Assembly: GCA_910577045.1 (NCBI GenBank)
Contig: CAJTLB010000001.1
Coordinates: forward strand, 236,548-300,547
DNA: 64,000 nucleotides
Source of the DNA: an uncultured Lachnospiraceae bacterium
Lineage (GTDB): Bacteria > Bacillota > Clostridia > Lachnospirales > Lachnospiraceae
Reading direction: 5' to 3'
Notes under the pieces: generated by a model
What the model was told of the DNA's origin: nothing
Database searches by the model: none
What the model saw: only the letters and a program-made list of their open reading frames with translations
Translations under genes and position numbers: made by a program
In this document: piece by piece, positions 1 through 8,028 of the stretch
How the letters are laid out: every line of letters starts with the position of its first letter
Numbering within the stretch: the first letter of the stretch is position 1

Positions 1-180
1 GCTCTGCAAACAGAGCATGGTCAGCATCTGGCAGATTTTGAGGAGAAGTTGATGCAGGCAGTTGGTTACGATAAGATTCAGTTGGTGACAATTAGCAGGC
101 CATCTGCTTATGGAGAATACGAGCCATACCATTTCTTTGAAACGGAGCAGGAGTTTGAAGAGGCAGTGAAAAGTTTGTAG
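1..180 (+). CDS. C-terminal fragment of a small hypothetical protein (DUF6718-like)
   Basis: An open frame runs from base 1 to a TAG stop and encodes the last 59 residues of a protein that starts outside the window. It is soluble, with no membrane segment, and contains the stretch LVTISRPSAYGEYEPYHFF followed by an acidic C-terminus. This resembles small proteins annotated DUF6718 in Lachnospiraceae, often near mobile elements; that match is from memory and the function is unknown. No gene follows it on the same strand for 700 bases. Confidence 0.55.
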   Translation, partial: ALQTEHGQHLADFEEKLMQAVGYDKIQLVTISRPSAYGEYEPYHFFETEQEFEEAVKSL

Positions 181-542
181 AAATTCATATAAAAATGGTA
201 ATCATTATATCTGGTTTCAGTTATTGCGGATACATTGATAATAGAAAATAGCTGTTCTTTTTATCCATTTTGAGTGTTTGATTTATTAAGTGAGTTTAAA
301 AATAAATGTTGCAGAAAGAACCAGAAAAGGTGTTTAATGAATTGACTTTTTGCGTCAACCATTGTACATTAGCACACATGTTTGGTGTGGTTTGGTCTGG
401 TTTGCTTTGTATTTGACGTTTACTTGACTCAGAATCGGCGGAAAGCCTGATTTTATGGGCTTTAGCAGATTTTGTTGAGGAAGCAGCGAAGGCTGGGAAA
501 TTCTAAATATACCTTGTAAATTGAAAATGCCAAAAGGCTGAT

Positions 543-578
543 AAGTACCGTAATCTCCAGGGGTTGCGGTACTTTTTT
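543..578 (+). terminator. Rho-independent terminator
   Basis: The 11-base arms at 543-553 and 564-574 (AAGTACCGTAA with TTGCGGTACTT, one G-U pair) are followed by six T. No intact gene lies directly upstream, so it probably belonged to a decayed transcription unit. Confidence 0.7.
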
Positions 579-828
579 ATGCCAGGAAAGGAAAATAGTA
601 GCCAGAGAACATGGTGTAACTATAGAGCGAGTAAGGAAGAGAAAGGAAAAATAGTTGTGATGAACACTTTTTAATATATGAAGTGATAGATAAATCTGTA
701 AATATTTCCGGGGATGTGTACAAGACATATGGGTGACATTTGCAATTTGATTGTAGGTGTTTGTTTCTCTGGATAGAGATATAGGAGGGACAAGCGAGAA
801 AGAAAGGCTTTCAAGTTTTTGGAAACCC

Positions 829-857
829 TTTACAAAAGTGATACTTTGAGATAAACT
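829..857 (+). promoter_or_regulatory. Sigma-A promoter of yqeY
   Basis: TTTACA at 829-834 and TAAACT at 852-857 are separated by 17 bases, 36 bases upstream of the yqeY start. Confidence 0.55.
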
Positions 858-893
858 AAAAAGAAAAGCAGAAGGATATAGAAAGGAGTTTTT

Positions 894-1340
894 ATGTCAA
901 GAATTGATGAAGTGCGTGCACAGATGATGCAGGCAATGAAGGATAGGAAAAAAGATAGAAAGGATGCATTATCTGCCCTTTTAACAGCATTAAAGAATAA
1001 AGCAATTGATAAAAGAGAGGATTTAACTACAGAGGAAGAAGATGCAGTAGTATTAAAGGAAATAAAATCGGTAAAGGAAACATTGGAATTAACTCCAGCA
1101 GATAGGGCAGATATTATAGAAGAATGTAAATTTAGGATTTCTGTATTTGAAGAATTTGCGCCAAAGATGATGGGAGAAGAGGAAATTTTAAAGGTAGTAA
1201 AGGGTGTGCTTGCAGAAATGGGGATTGAGGCACCAACAGCACAAGATAAAGGTAAAATTATGAAGGAACTTATGCCAAAAGTAAAAGGAAAAGCAGATGG
1301 GAAGCTGGTAAATGAGGTAGTTGCAAAGTTAGTGCAGTAA
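894..1340 (+). CDS. yqeY: GatB/YqeY domain-containing protein
   Basis: A 148-residue cytoplasmic protein covering the whole usual length of the YqeY family. The family shares its helical fold with the C-terminal tRNA-binding tail of GatB, the amidotransferase subunit. Its exact role is not settled; a link to tRNA-dependent amidation is inferred from the domain. The start follows GAAAGGAG with good spacing. The sequence is rich in Lys and Glu, with a family-like C-terminal stretch (GKIMKELMPKVKGKADGKLV). It appears to be a single-gene unit: its own promoter lies upstream and rhaB follows after 100 bases. Confidence 0.9.
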   Translation: MSRIDEVRAQMMQAMKDRKKDRKDALSALLTALKNKAIDKREDLTTEEEDAVVLKEIKSVKETLELTPADRADIIEECKFRISVFEEFAPKMMGEEEILKVVKGVLAEMGIEAPTAQDKGKIMKELMPKVKGKADGKLVNEVVAKLVQ

Positions 1341-1440
1341 AGGGATTCTTGATGATGCCCTTGTTTCTCTTTTAGAAATATTATATAATAGATACAGAAA
1401 AATTATATTTATTTACAAGATAAAAGATGGAGGAAATGGA

Positions 1441-2838
1441 ATGAGCAAGTATTATTTAGCAGTTGATATTGGGGCTTCTAGCGGCAGGCATATTTTGGGG
1501 CATTTGGAAAATGGAAAGATGGTATTAGAAGAAATATACCGCTTTGAAAATAAACTTGTTACTCGGAATGGGCATTTATGCTGGGAGTTTGACCGTTTAT
1601 TTAAAGAGATTGTAAATGGGATAAAGAAGTGTAAAGAAATAGATAAAGTCCCTGTAAGCATGGGAATTGACACTTGGGGCGTGGATTTTGTATTATTAGA
1701 TAAAGAAAATAAAGTATTAGGGGATACTGTAGCATACCGGGACAGCCGTACAGAGGGGATTGACAAGGAAGTATACAAAATTGTGCCAGAAGAGGAGCTG
1801 TATCAAAGGACTGGAATCCAAAAACAATTATTTAACTCTATCTATCAGTTATATGCCATTAAACTAAGTAATCCAGAGTATTTGGAACAAGCGGAATCTT
1901 TTTTAATGGTTCCAGAGTATTTTAATTTCCTTTTAACCGGGATAAAAAAGAATGAGTATACTAATGCGACAACAGGGCAGCTTGTGCATGCAAAGACAAA
2001 GACATGGGACAAGGAAATGTTAGAGAAATTAGGGTTAAATACAAAGATGTTTGGGGAATTATGCCTTCCAAAAACTTCTGTTGGCATGTTAAAAGAGGAG
2101 ATTAAGGCAGAGGTTGGCTTTGACCTTGAAGTAGTGCTTCCTGCAACGCATGATACAGGGTCTGCAGTCCTTGCCGTGCCAGCAAATGATGATGATTTTA
2201 TTTATTTAAGTTCTGGCACATGGTCTTTAATGGGAATTGAGCGTTTGGAGCCAGATTGTTCAATGAAAAGCAAGGATTTAAACTTTACAAACGAGGGTGG
2301 TTATGAGTATCGGTTCCGTTATTTAAAGAATATTATGGGCTTATGGATGTTACAGAATGTAAAAAGGGAATTAAATAACCAGTATAGTTTCCCAGAACTT
2401 GCAGATTTGGCAAAAAAAGCGGCAGATTTCCCTTCAGTTGTAGATGTAAATGATGCAAGCTTTTTGGCGCCTGACAGTATGTTAAATGCAGTAAGTGCTT
2501 ATTGTGAAAAGTCTGGGCAGCAGGTGCCAAAGGATCTTTCTGAGCAATTAGCTTGTATTTACCATAGTTTGGCAAAGAGTTATGCAGAAACAGTGGCAGG
2601 CATTGAGGAAATTACAGGCAAGACGTATTCCCGTTTACATATTGTAGGCGGCGGATGCCAGGATAATTACTTAAATAAGCTGACAAAGGAAAGTACGGGG
2701 AAAGAAGTATATGCAGGGCCAATTGAAGGAACTGCGCTTGGCAATTTAATGGCACAGATGTTAAAATCTGGGGAGTTCCAAACACTTCCAGAGGCCCGTA
2801 CTGCAATTGCTGCTTCTTTTGATATTAAGAAAGTATAA
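1441..2838 (+). CDS. rhaB: Rhamnulokinase (FGGY carbohydrate kinase)
   Basis: A 465-residue FGGY-family sugar kinase, the usual length for RhaB, which phosphorylates L-rhamnulose to L-rhamnulose 1-phosphate. The N-terminal phosphate-binding motif VDIGASSGRH is at about residues 8-17, DTWGVDF at about 77-83, and the ATP-binding GGGCQDNYLNKL lies in the C-terminal lobe. No rhamnose isomerase, aldolase or transporter is adjacent, so the kinase stands alone between yqeY and mutY. A fucose/arabinose isomerase-type gene occurs at 54973 but is far away. Closely related kinases use L-fuculose, so substrate choice is not certain. A GGAGGAA ribosome binding site precedes the ATG. Confidence 0.88.
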   Translation: MSKYYLAVDIGASSGRHILGHLENGKMVLEEIYRFENKLVTRNGHLCWEFDRLFKEIVNGIKKCKEIDKVPVSMGIDTWGVDFVLLDKENKVLGDTVAYRDSRTEGIDKEVYKIVPEEELYQRTGIQKQLFNSIYQLYAIKLSNPEYLEQAESFLMVPEYFNFLLTGIKKNEYTNATTGQLVHAKTKTWDKEMLEKLGLNTKMFGELCLPKTSVGMLKEEIKAEVGFDLEVVLPATHDTGSAVLAVPANDDDFIYLSSGTWSLMGIERLEPDCSMKSKDLNFTNEGGYEYRFRYLKNIMGLWMLQNVKRELNNQYSFPELADLAKKAADFPSVVDVNDASFLAPDSMLNAVSAYCEKSGQQVPKDLSEQLACIYHSLAKSYAETVAGIEEITGKTYSRLHIVGGGCQDNYLNKLTKESTGKEVYAGPIEGTALGNLMAQMLKSGEFQTLPEARTAIAASFDIKKV

Positions 2839-2856
2839 AAATGTTTTTAGGCTTTT

Positions 2857-2879
2857 CCGCCGGGCAGATTGTCCGGCGG
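2857..2879 (+). terminator. Hairpin after rhaB
   Basis: A perfect 7-bp GC stem, CCGCCGG (2857-2863) with CCGGCGG (2873-2879), sits 19 bases after the rhaB stop. The T tract behind it is weak (GTTATTGG), so termination may be partial and mutY could be co-transcribed. Confidence 0.55.
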
Positions 2880-2899
2880 TTATTGGTTAGGAGAAATAA

Positions 2900-4048
2900 A
2901 TGGACGGAATAGGACAAGATTTACAAGAAGAATTAGAATATCATTTAATTCCCATAAATAAAAGAGAAAAGGAATTTTCTAGAGAAGAACGTATCCATGC
3001 AATGACACCATTTTTATTACGTTGGTATAGAAAACAAAGAAGGATTCTTCCATGGAGGGAGAATCCTATTCCTTATTATGTATGGATTTCAGAAATTATG
3101 TTACAACAGACTAGGGTAGAGGCTGTAAAGCCATATTTTGAAAGGTTTACTAAAACATTGCCAGAAATCGGTGCGCTGGCGGAAGTAGAGGAAGAGGTAT
3201 TGTTAAAGTTGTGGGAGGGGTTGGGATATTATAACCGTGCAAGGAATTTAAAAAAGGCAGCACAAATTGTAATGGAACAATTTAATGGCAGGCTTCCAGA
3301 TAATTATGAGAAATTATTAACATTGCCAGGAATAGGGTCTTATACTGCAGGCGCAATTGCATCAATTGCATATGGGATTCCAGTTCCCGCCGTAGATGGA
3401 AATGTATTAAGGGTATTTTCTAGGTTAATGGCAGATAATAGGGATATTTTAAACCAGTCCGTAAAAAAAGAACTGGAAATGTTTTTAAAAGAGAATATGC
3501 CTAAAAAAGAGGCGGCAGCTTTTAACCAAGCACTTATGGAAATAGGGGCAATGGTCTGTTTGCCAAATGGGGAGCCAAAATGTATGGAATGTCCTTTATC
3601 CCCGTTTTGCCAGGCACATGCTGACAAAACAGAGCTTCAATATCCAGTAAAAAAAGCAAAAAAGAAAAGAAGGGTTGAAGAAAGGACGGTTCTACTTATT
3701 TGTAGGAATGGCACGGAGTTTGTATTAGAAAAAAGAGAAGAGAAAGGGCTTTTAGCAGGTTTATATGAATTCCCTAATTTTCTTGGGCCGTTTTCCGAGG
3801 AGGAAATAAAACAATATTTAAAGGGACATGGGCTGGCTTTAAAGAAAATAGTGCCGCTTGGTTTTGCGAAACATATTTTTTCTCATGTAGAGTGGCATAT
3901 GGCAGGATATGAAGTAGAGGTAAAAGAAATAAAAGATAAGAAGACCGATTTATTATTTGTAGAATTAGAGAAACTTCGTACAGAATATCCAATACCAAAT
4001 GCGTTTGCTGCATATAAAAAACATCTTGGGCTTTTAGAAGGTAAATAG
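2900..4048 (+). CDS. mutY: A/G-specific adenine glycosylase MutY
   Basis: A 382-residue base-excision repair enzyme that removes adenine mispaired with 8-oxoguanine. The catalytic Glu lies in SEIMLQQT (E65). The helix-hairpin-helix LPGIGSYTAGAIAS is near 142-155 and the catalytic Asp is D166 in AVDGN. Four cysteines for a 4Fe-4S cluster are C220, C228, C231 and C237, with seven rather than the textbook six residues in the first gap. The C-terminal third is the NUDIX-like domain that reads 8-oxoG, with the GLYEFPNF stretch. The RBS is TTAGGAG. Complete and apparently functional. Confidence 0.93.
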   Translation: MDGIGQDLQEELEYHLIPINKREKEFSREERIHAMTPFLLRWYRKQRRILPWRENPIPYYVWISEIMLQQTRVEAVKPYFERFTKTLPEIGALAEVEEEVLLKLWEGLGYYNRARNLKKAAQIVMEQFNGRLPDNYEKLLTLPGIGSYTAGAIASIAYGIPVPAVDGNVLRVFSRLMADNRDILNQSVKKELEMFLKENMPKKEAAAFNQALMEIGAMVCLPNGEPKCMECPLSPFCQAHADKTELQYPVKKAKKKRRVEERTVLLICRNGTEFVLEKREEKGLLAGLYEFPNFLGPFSEEEIKQYLKGHGLALKKIVPLGFAKHIFSHVEWHMAGYEVEVKEIKDKKTDLLFVELEKLRTEYPIPNAFAAYKKHLGLLEGK

Positions 4049-4145
4049 AAAAAGATGGGTAAGAAATTTTTTTCCACCATTGACTTCTTGGGAAGAATCC
4101 TTTACAATGTTGTTTAGGTGTACATACTGGGAAGGAGGATACAAT

Positions 4146-5036
4146 ATGAAAAAAATGCTGTTTATTGTAAATCCTAGGTCGGGAAAAGGACAAATTAAAA
4201 GTAGCCTATTGGAAATCCTTGATATTTTCCATAAGGCGGGATATGAGTCGACTGTGCACATTACCCAGGATGTGCTAGATGCAAAAGAGACAGTAAAAGC
4301 AAAAGCCGCAGAGTATGACAGCATTGCCTGCAGTGGTGGGGATGGGACTTTAAATGAAACGGTATCAGGATTATTAGAAGCAGGTGTTTCAGTGCCACTT
4401 TGTTATATTCCAGCAGGTTCCACAAATGATTTTGCCTCTAGTCTAAAAATACCAAAGAATATGAAAAAAGCTGCCAGCCTAATTGCCGATGGAAGGCAGT
4501 TTCAGTGTGATGTAGGTTCATTTAATGAACGCTACTTTAATTATGTGGCAGCCTTCGGTGCTTTTACGGAGGTTTCTTATGCTACACCCCAGCAGATGAA
4601 GAATGTCTTGGGGTACCAGGCGTATATAATAGAAGGCATGAAAAAGCTCACTTCAATTAAACCAGCAACAATGATTGTAGAGCATGATGGGGAACGGATT
4701 GAAGGTGAGTTTTTATATGGTATGATTAGTAACTCTACGTCAGTGGGCGGCTTTAAGAAGCTGGTAGGGAAATCAGTACAAATGGATGATGGCGTGTTTG
4801 AAGTTACATTAATCAGGAAACCTAAGAGCACACTAGAATTGCAAGATATATTGACTTCTATTATTGCTGCAGATATGTCTTCGGAAGCGCTTTTTACCTT
4901 TAAGGCTTCCCAGCTTACTATTTATTCTCCAGCAGAAGTGCCATGGGTATTAGATGGAGAGTATGGAGGTGCTCCAAGAGAGGTCCAGGTAAAAGTAAAA
5001 GAAAAGGCACTGGCAATTTTTAGCCCACAAGATTAA
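4146..5036 (+). CDS. Diacylglycerol/YegS-type lipid kinase
   Basis: A 296-residue lipid kinase of the DAGK catalytic family, acting at the inner face of the membrane. VNPRSGKG near the N-terminus and the nucleotide-binding GGDGTLNE (64-71) are diagnostic; the GSTNDFA motif follows. The family phosphorylates diacylglycerol or related lipids; DgkB-like recycling of diacylglycerol from lipoteichoic acid synthesis is the usual Gram-positive role and is inferred here. An in-frame extension back to 4080 exists, but GGAAGGAGG stands 7 bases before the ATG at 4146, which is chosen. The gene lies between mutY and rpoD, both on the same strand. Confidence 0.88.
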   Translation: MKKMLFIVNPRSGKGQIKSSLLEILDIFHKAGYESTVHITQDVLDAKETVKAKAAEYDSIACSGGDGTLNETVSGLLEAGVSVPLCYIPAGSTNDFASSLKIPKNMKKAASLIADGRQFQCDVGSFNERYFNYVAAFGAFTEVSYATPQQMKNVLGYQAYIIEGMKKLTSIKPATMIVEHDGERIEGEFLYGMISNSTSVGGFKKLVGKSVQMDDGVFEVTLIRKPKSTLELQDILTSIIAADMSSEALFTFKASQLTIYSPAEVPWVLDGEYGGAPREVQVKVKEKALAIFSPQD

Positions 5037-5090
5037 GAGTGTGGGCAATAGTGCTAATCGAAAGATGGGAATAAGAAAGGGACGTTATAC

Positions 5091-6221
5091 GTGGAAAACG
5101 AAAGAGATGGGTTTATTGAGAAATTAAAAAAACTGGTAGAATTGGGAAATTCCAAAAAAGGGATTTTAGAAGTTGAAGAAATTAATGATTTCTTTAAAAA
5201 TGAAAACCTTTCATTAGAACAGTTGGAATTTATTTACCAATATCTGGAAGATAATAAAATAGATGTTCTTCGGATTATGGATGCAGATGCCTTGGTAGAT
5301 GATGATTTACTCTTAGATAAAGATGATGATATTTTTATGGAAGAGGAAGAAGAGGAAATTGATTTAGATGCTATTGATTTATTAGAGGGGATTGGTACAG
5401 AAGATCCTGTGCGTATGTATCTAAAAGAGATTGGTACGGTGCCCTTATTAAGTGCAGATGAGGAATTGGAATTAGCAAAGCGGAAATCTGCTGGGGATAC
5501 CTATGCAAAAGAAAGATTAATTGAATCAAATCTTCGTTTAGTAGTCAGTATTGCAAAGCGGTATACAGGCCGTGGAATGAGTTTTTTGGATTTAGTGCAA
5601 GAAGGAAATTTAGGGTTAATTAAGGGTGTAGAAAAATTTGATTATGAAAAGGGATATAAGTTAAGTACCTATGCTACGTGGTGGATCCGCCAGTCTGTAA
5701 CACGTGCGCTTGCTGATCAGGCTAGGACAATCCGGGTGCCAGTACATATGGTAGAAACGATTAATAAGATGTCCAAGATGCAAAGGAAGCTTACATTAGA
5801 GCTTGGTTATGAACCAACAACGACAGAATTAGCAGAAGCCCTTAATATGTCAGAGGATAAAGTAATAGAGATTATGCAGATTGCAAGAGAACCAGCTTCT
5901 TTAGAAACTCCGATTGGGGAAGAGGATGATTCTAACTTAGGTGATTTTGTGGCAGATAATAATGCGCTGACACCAGAGGGGAATATAGAATCTGTAATGT
6001 TACGGGAACATATTGATACATTGTTGGAAGATTTAAAAGAAAGAGAAAAACAAGTTATTGTATTACGGTTTGGCTTATTGGATGGACATCCGCGGACTTT
6101 AGAAGAAGTAGGGAAAGAATTTAATGTTACCCGTGAGCGTATCCGCCAAATAGAAGCGAAAGCACTTAGGAAACTTAGAAATCCAGTTAGAAGTAAAAAA
6201 ATAAAAGATTTTTTGCAATAG
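5091..6221 (+). CDS. rpoD: RNA polymerase primary sigma factor (sigma-A)
   Basis: A 376-residue housekeeping sigma factor. An acidic region 1.1 (residues 1-105, with a run of Asp and Glu near 70-90) precedes region 1.2 (DPVRMYLKEIG). Region 2 follows with NLRLVVSIAKRY, the core-binding LDLIQEGN-type motif (LDLVQEGNLGL) and the -10 melting segment YATWWIRQ. Region 3 is next, then region 4 with the helix-turn-helix TLEEVGKEFNVTRERIRQIE. The start is GTG; no in-frame ATG with an RBS exists nearby. In many Firmicutes dnaG precedes rpoD, but here the upstream neighbour is a lipid kinase. Confidence 0.96.
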   Translation: MENERDGFIEKLKKLVELGNSKKGILEVEEINDFFKNENLSLEQLEFIYQYLEDNKIDVLRIMDADALVDDDLLLDKDDDIFMEEEEEEIDLDAIDLLEGIGTEDPVRMYLKEIGTVPLLSADEELELAKRKSAGDTYAKERLIESNLRLVVSIAKRYTGRGMSFLDLVQEGNLGLIKGVEKFDYEKGYKLSTYATWWIRQSVTRALADQARTIRVPVHMVETINKMSKMQRKLTLELGYEPTTTELAEALNMSEDKVIEIMQIAREPASLETPIGEEDDSNLGDFVADNNALTPEGNIESVMLREHIDTLLEDLKEREKQVIVLRFGLLDGHPRTLEEVGKEFNVTRERIRQIEAKALRKLRNPVRSKKIKDFLQ

Positions 6222-6243
6222 GGCTAATTTAGCCCTATTTTTT
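6218..6243 (+). terminator. Rho-independent terminator of rpoD
   Basis: The arms ATAGGGCTA (6218-6226) and TAGCCCTAT (6230-6238) surround a 3-base loop and lead into a run of six T. The rpoD stop codon TAG (6219-6221) lies inside the first arm, so the terminator starts within the gene. Confidence 0.9.
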
Positions 6244-6272
6244 CACAAATAAAACACAGTTTTATCAAAGAG

Positions 6273-6300
6273 TTGTCATAAATGGTTGGTATTCTATTCT
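6273..6300 (+). promoter_or_regulatory. Possible promoter of the htrA-like gene
   Basis: TTGTCA (6273-6278) and TATTCT (6295-6300) are 16 bases apart, 36 bases before the chosen start. A moderate match. Confidence 0.4.
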
Positions 6301-6336
6301 CAGATGGAAGGAAAAGATGAGAAAGGAGAAATCATT

Positions 6337-7587
6337 ATGTATCAATGGAAGAATAAGAAAAACTGGAAAAATACCTTGCGTTTTGCAATTGCATCCGCTA
6401 CATTTGGAATGGTGTTTGGTTTTGGGGTGCTGACTTATTCAAAAGAAGGCATACAAAAACCTGTTACAGAAGTAGAAGCAGCAACACAAGCTACTATAGA
6501 GGACAATAAAGAAAAGGATCAAGAAAGGGCAGCAGAGGCAATGGCTGCTTCTATTAGCCAGACAGATTTAAGTAAAGTAAAAGGGAATGTAATTGATGTT
6601 TCCAATATTGTAGAAGCAGCAATGCCTTCCGTAGTAGCGGTGAATTGTGTTACTTATGTACAAGGCAGTAATTTATATTATGGGTTTTACCCATATGGAA
6701 ACAATGCAGTAAAGGAGCAAAATTCTTGTGGGACAGGCATTATTATTGGGGAGAGCAATGAAAATTTAATGGTGCTTACCAATAACCATGTTATTGAAGA
6801 TACAGATAAAGTTTCTATTGTATTTTCAGATGGGGCTGAAGTAGAAGGTTCTGTATTGGGAAGTGATGCAGATGCAGATATTGCCATTGTTTTAGTCCCG
6901 CTTGCGAATATTTCTGCAGAAACCCGTTCTACAATAAAAATAGCGACTCTTGGTGATTCAGACGGAGTACGGGTTGGAGAAGCAGCAATCGCTATTGGCA
7001 ACGCGTTGGGATATGGGCAATCTGTTACAACAGGAGTGATTAGTGCAGTAAGCCGTGATGTAAAATTAACAGATAAAACAATGACATTAATCCAGACGGA
7101 TGCAGCAATTAATGGCGGGAATAGTGGAGGGCCTTTATTAAATGCTTCTGGCGAAGTAATTGGCATTAATACTGTGAAATATGCAGCAAGCGGCGTAGAG
7201 GGCATGGGCTATGCAATCCCTATTACAAATGCAAAGCCGATTATCCAGAATATTATAGATGACAGTAATAAAAGTGGGCAAGAACAGGGGGAGGCTATGT
7301 TTGGGATATATGGCTTTGATGTCCCTGAACAGCACCAGAGAATGTATCAAATGCCAGAAGGAGTATTTGTCTATGGGGTGTTAGAAGGTTCTCCTGCACA
7401 GAAATACAATATTAATCCAGGAAGTATTATTACAGCAATTGATGGAAAGGCTATTGCCAATATGGAAGCTTTAACAGCAACATTACAAGAACATCAGCCA
7501 GGGGATACCATAAATGTAACTTTGATGGTGCCTAGAAATTCTCAATATACAGAAGAAACAATCCAAGTAGTATTAGCAGCACGTTAA
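6337..7587 (+). CDS. htrA: HtrA/DegP-like trypsin-type serine protease with PDZ domain
   Basis: A 416-residue membrane-anchored quality-control protease on the outer face of the membrane. One membrane segment (FAIASATFGMVFGFGVLTY, about 17-35) follows a basic N-terminus. The protease domain carries the catalytic triad: H151 in NNHVIED, D181 in DADIAIV and S263 in GGNSGGP. A single C-terminal PDZ domain (about 310-410) has GVLEGSPAQKYNINPGSII. The in-frame extension to 6286 has no ribosome binding site, whereas GAAAGGAGA precedes the ATG at 6337. It is followed after 16 bases by a small unknown gene, so the two are probably one operon. Confidence 0.92.
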   Translation: MYQWKNKKNWKNTLRFAIASATFGMVFGFGVLTYSKEGIQKPVTEVEAATQATIEDNKEKDQERAAEAMAASISQTDLSKVKGNVIDVSNIVEAAMPSVVAVNCVTYVQGSNLYYGFYPYGNNAVKEQNSCGTGIIIGESNENLMVLTNNHVIEDTDKVSIVFSDGAEVEGSVLGSDADADIAIVLVPLANISAETRSTIKIATLGDSDGVRVGEAAIAIGNALGYGQSVTTGVISAVSRDVKLTDKTMTLIQTDAAINGGNSGGPLLNASGEVIGINTVKYAASGVEGMGYAIPITNAKPIIQNIIDDSNKSGQEQGEAMFGIYGFDVPEQHQRMYQMPEGVFVYGVLEGSPAQKYNINPGSIITAIDGKAIANMEALTATLQEHQPGDTINVTLMVPRNSQYTEETIQVVLAAR

Positions 7588-7603
7588 GTAGAAAGGAAGA
7601 AAA

Positions 7604-7840
7604 ATGGCAAGAGAGATGGATTTCCGGATGAGCCGGCCTGGGCTTTTAGAGGCAGGCGATAAGGTAGAATTATATGAATCTACATTAAATACGTTAGAAG
7701 GGACAATGTATTATTATACAATAGAACCAGCCCTTGCCATGTCCAATAATACGCTGCAGCCTTTAGACAAGTTAAAAGGGACAGTAAAGAAGGTTAGCGA
7801 AGATGGGAGTGAATGGACTGTTACGGTATTAATAGAGTGA
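7604..7840 (+). CDS. Small hypothetical protein
   Basis: A 78-residue acidic soluble protein without signal or membrane segment. It starts 16 bases behind the htrA-like gene with GAAAGGAAG in front of the ATG, so it is probably translated from the same mRNA. No motif is recognised. The predicted pattern of short strands (KVELYESTLNTLEG, WTVTVLIE) suggests a small beta barrel. Function is unknown; a role beside the HtrA protease is only suggested by position. Confidence 0.65.
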   Translation: MAREMDFRMSRPGLLEAGDKVELYESTLNTLEGTMYYYTIEPALAMSNNTLQPLDKLKGTVKKVSEDGSEWTVTVLIE

Positions 7841-8028
7841 GCGTTTGGTTGTTTGGTAGCTTTGCAGGTTTGTAGGCCTGCTAAGAAATAGATATAACCG
7901 CATACTTGAATAAAATAGAATAAAGTGTTATGATAAAAAGGCATACAATATCTTGCAGCAGAGGTTTGTATGCCTTAATCTATGTTATTTATGGGCAGGT
8001 AATGTCTCGAGAAAAGGGAGGAAGAAGA

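Larger units (their letters stand above)
181..893. other. Gene-poor stretch upstream of yqeY
   Basis: No convincing gene is seen on either strand. The stretch holds a hairpin with arms AAAGCC/GGCTTT at 442-463, a proper terminator at 543-578 and the promoter used for the next gene. The short frames around 430-660 look like debris of a lost gene or element, but no family can be named. Confidence 0.5.

Noticed and set aside
462..728. 88-codon open frame on the minus strand
   Set aside because: No ribosome binding site, composition of a shadow frame, and it covers a strong plus-strand terminator.
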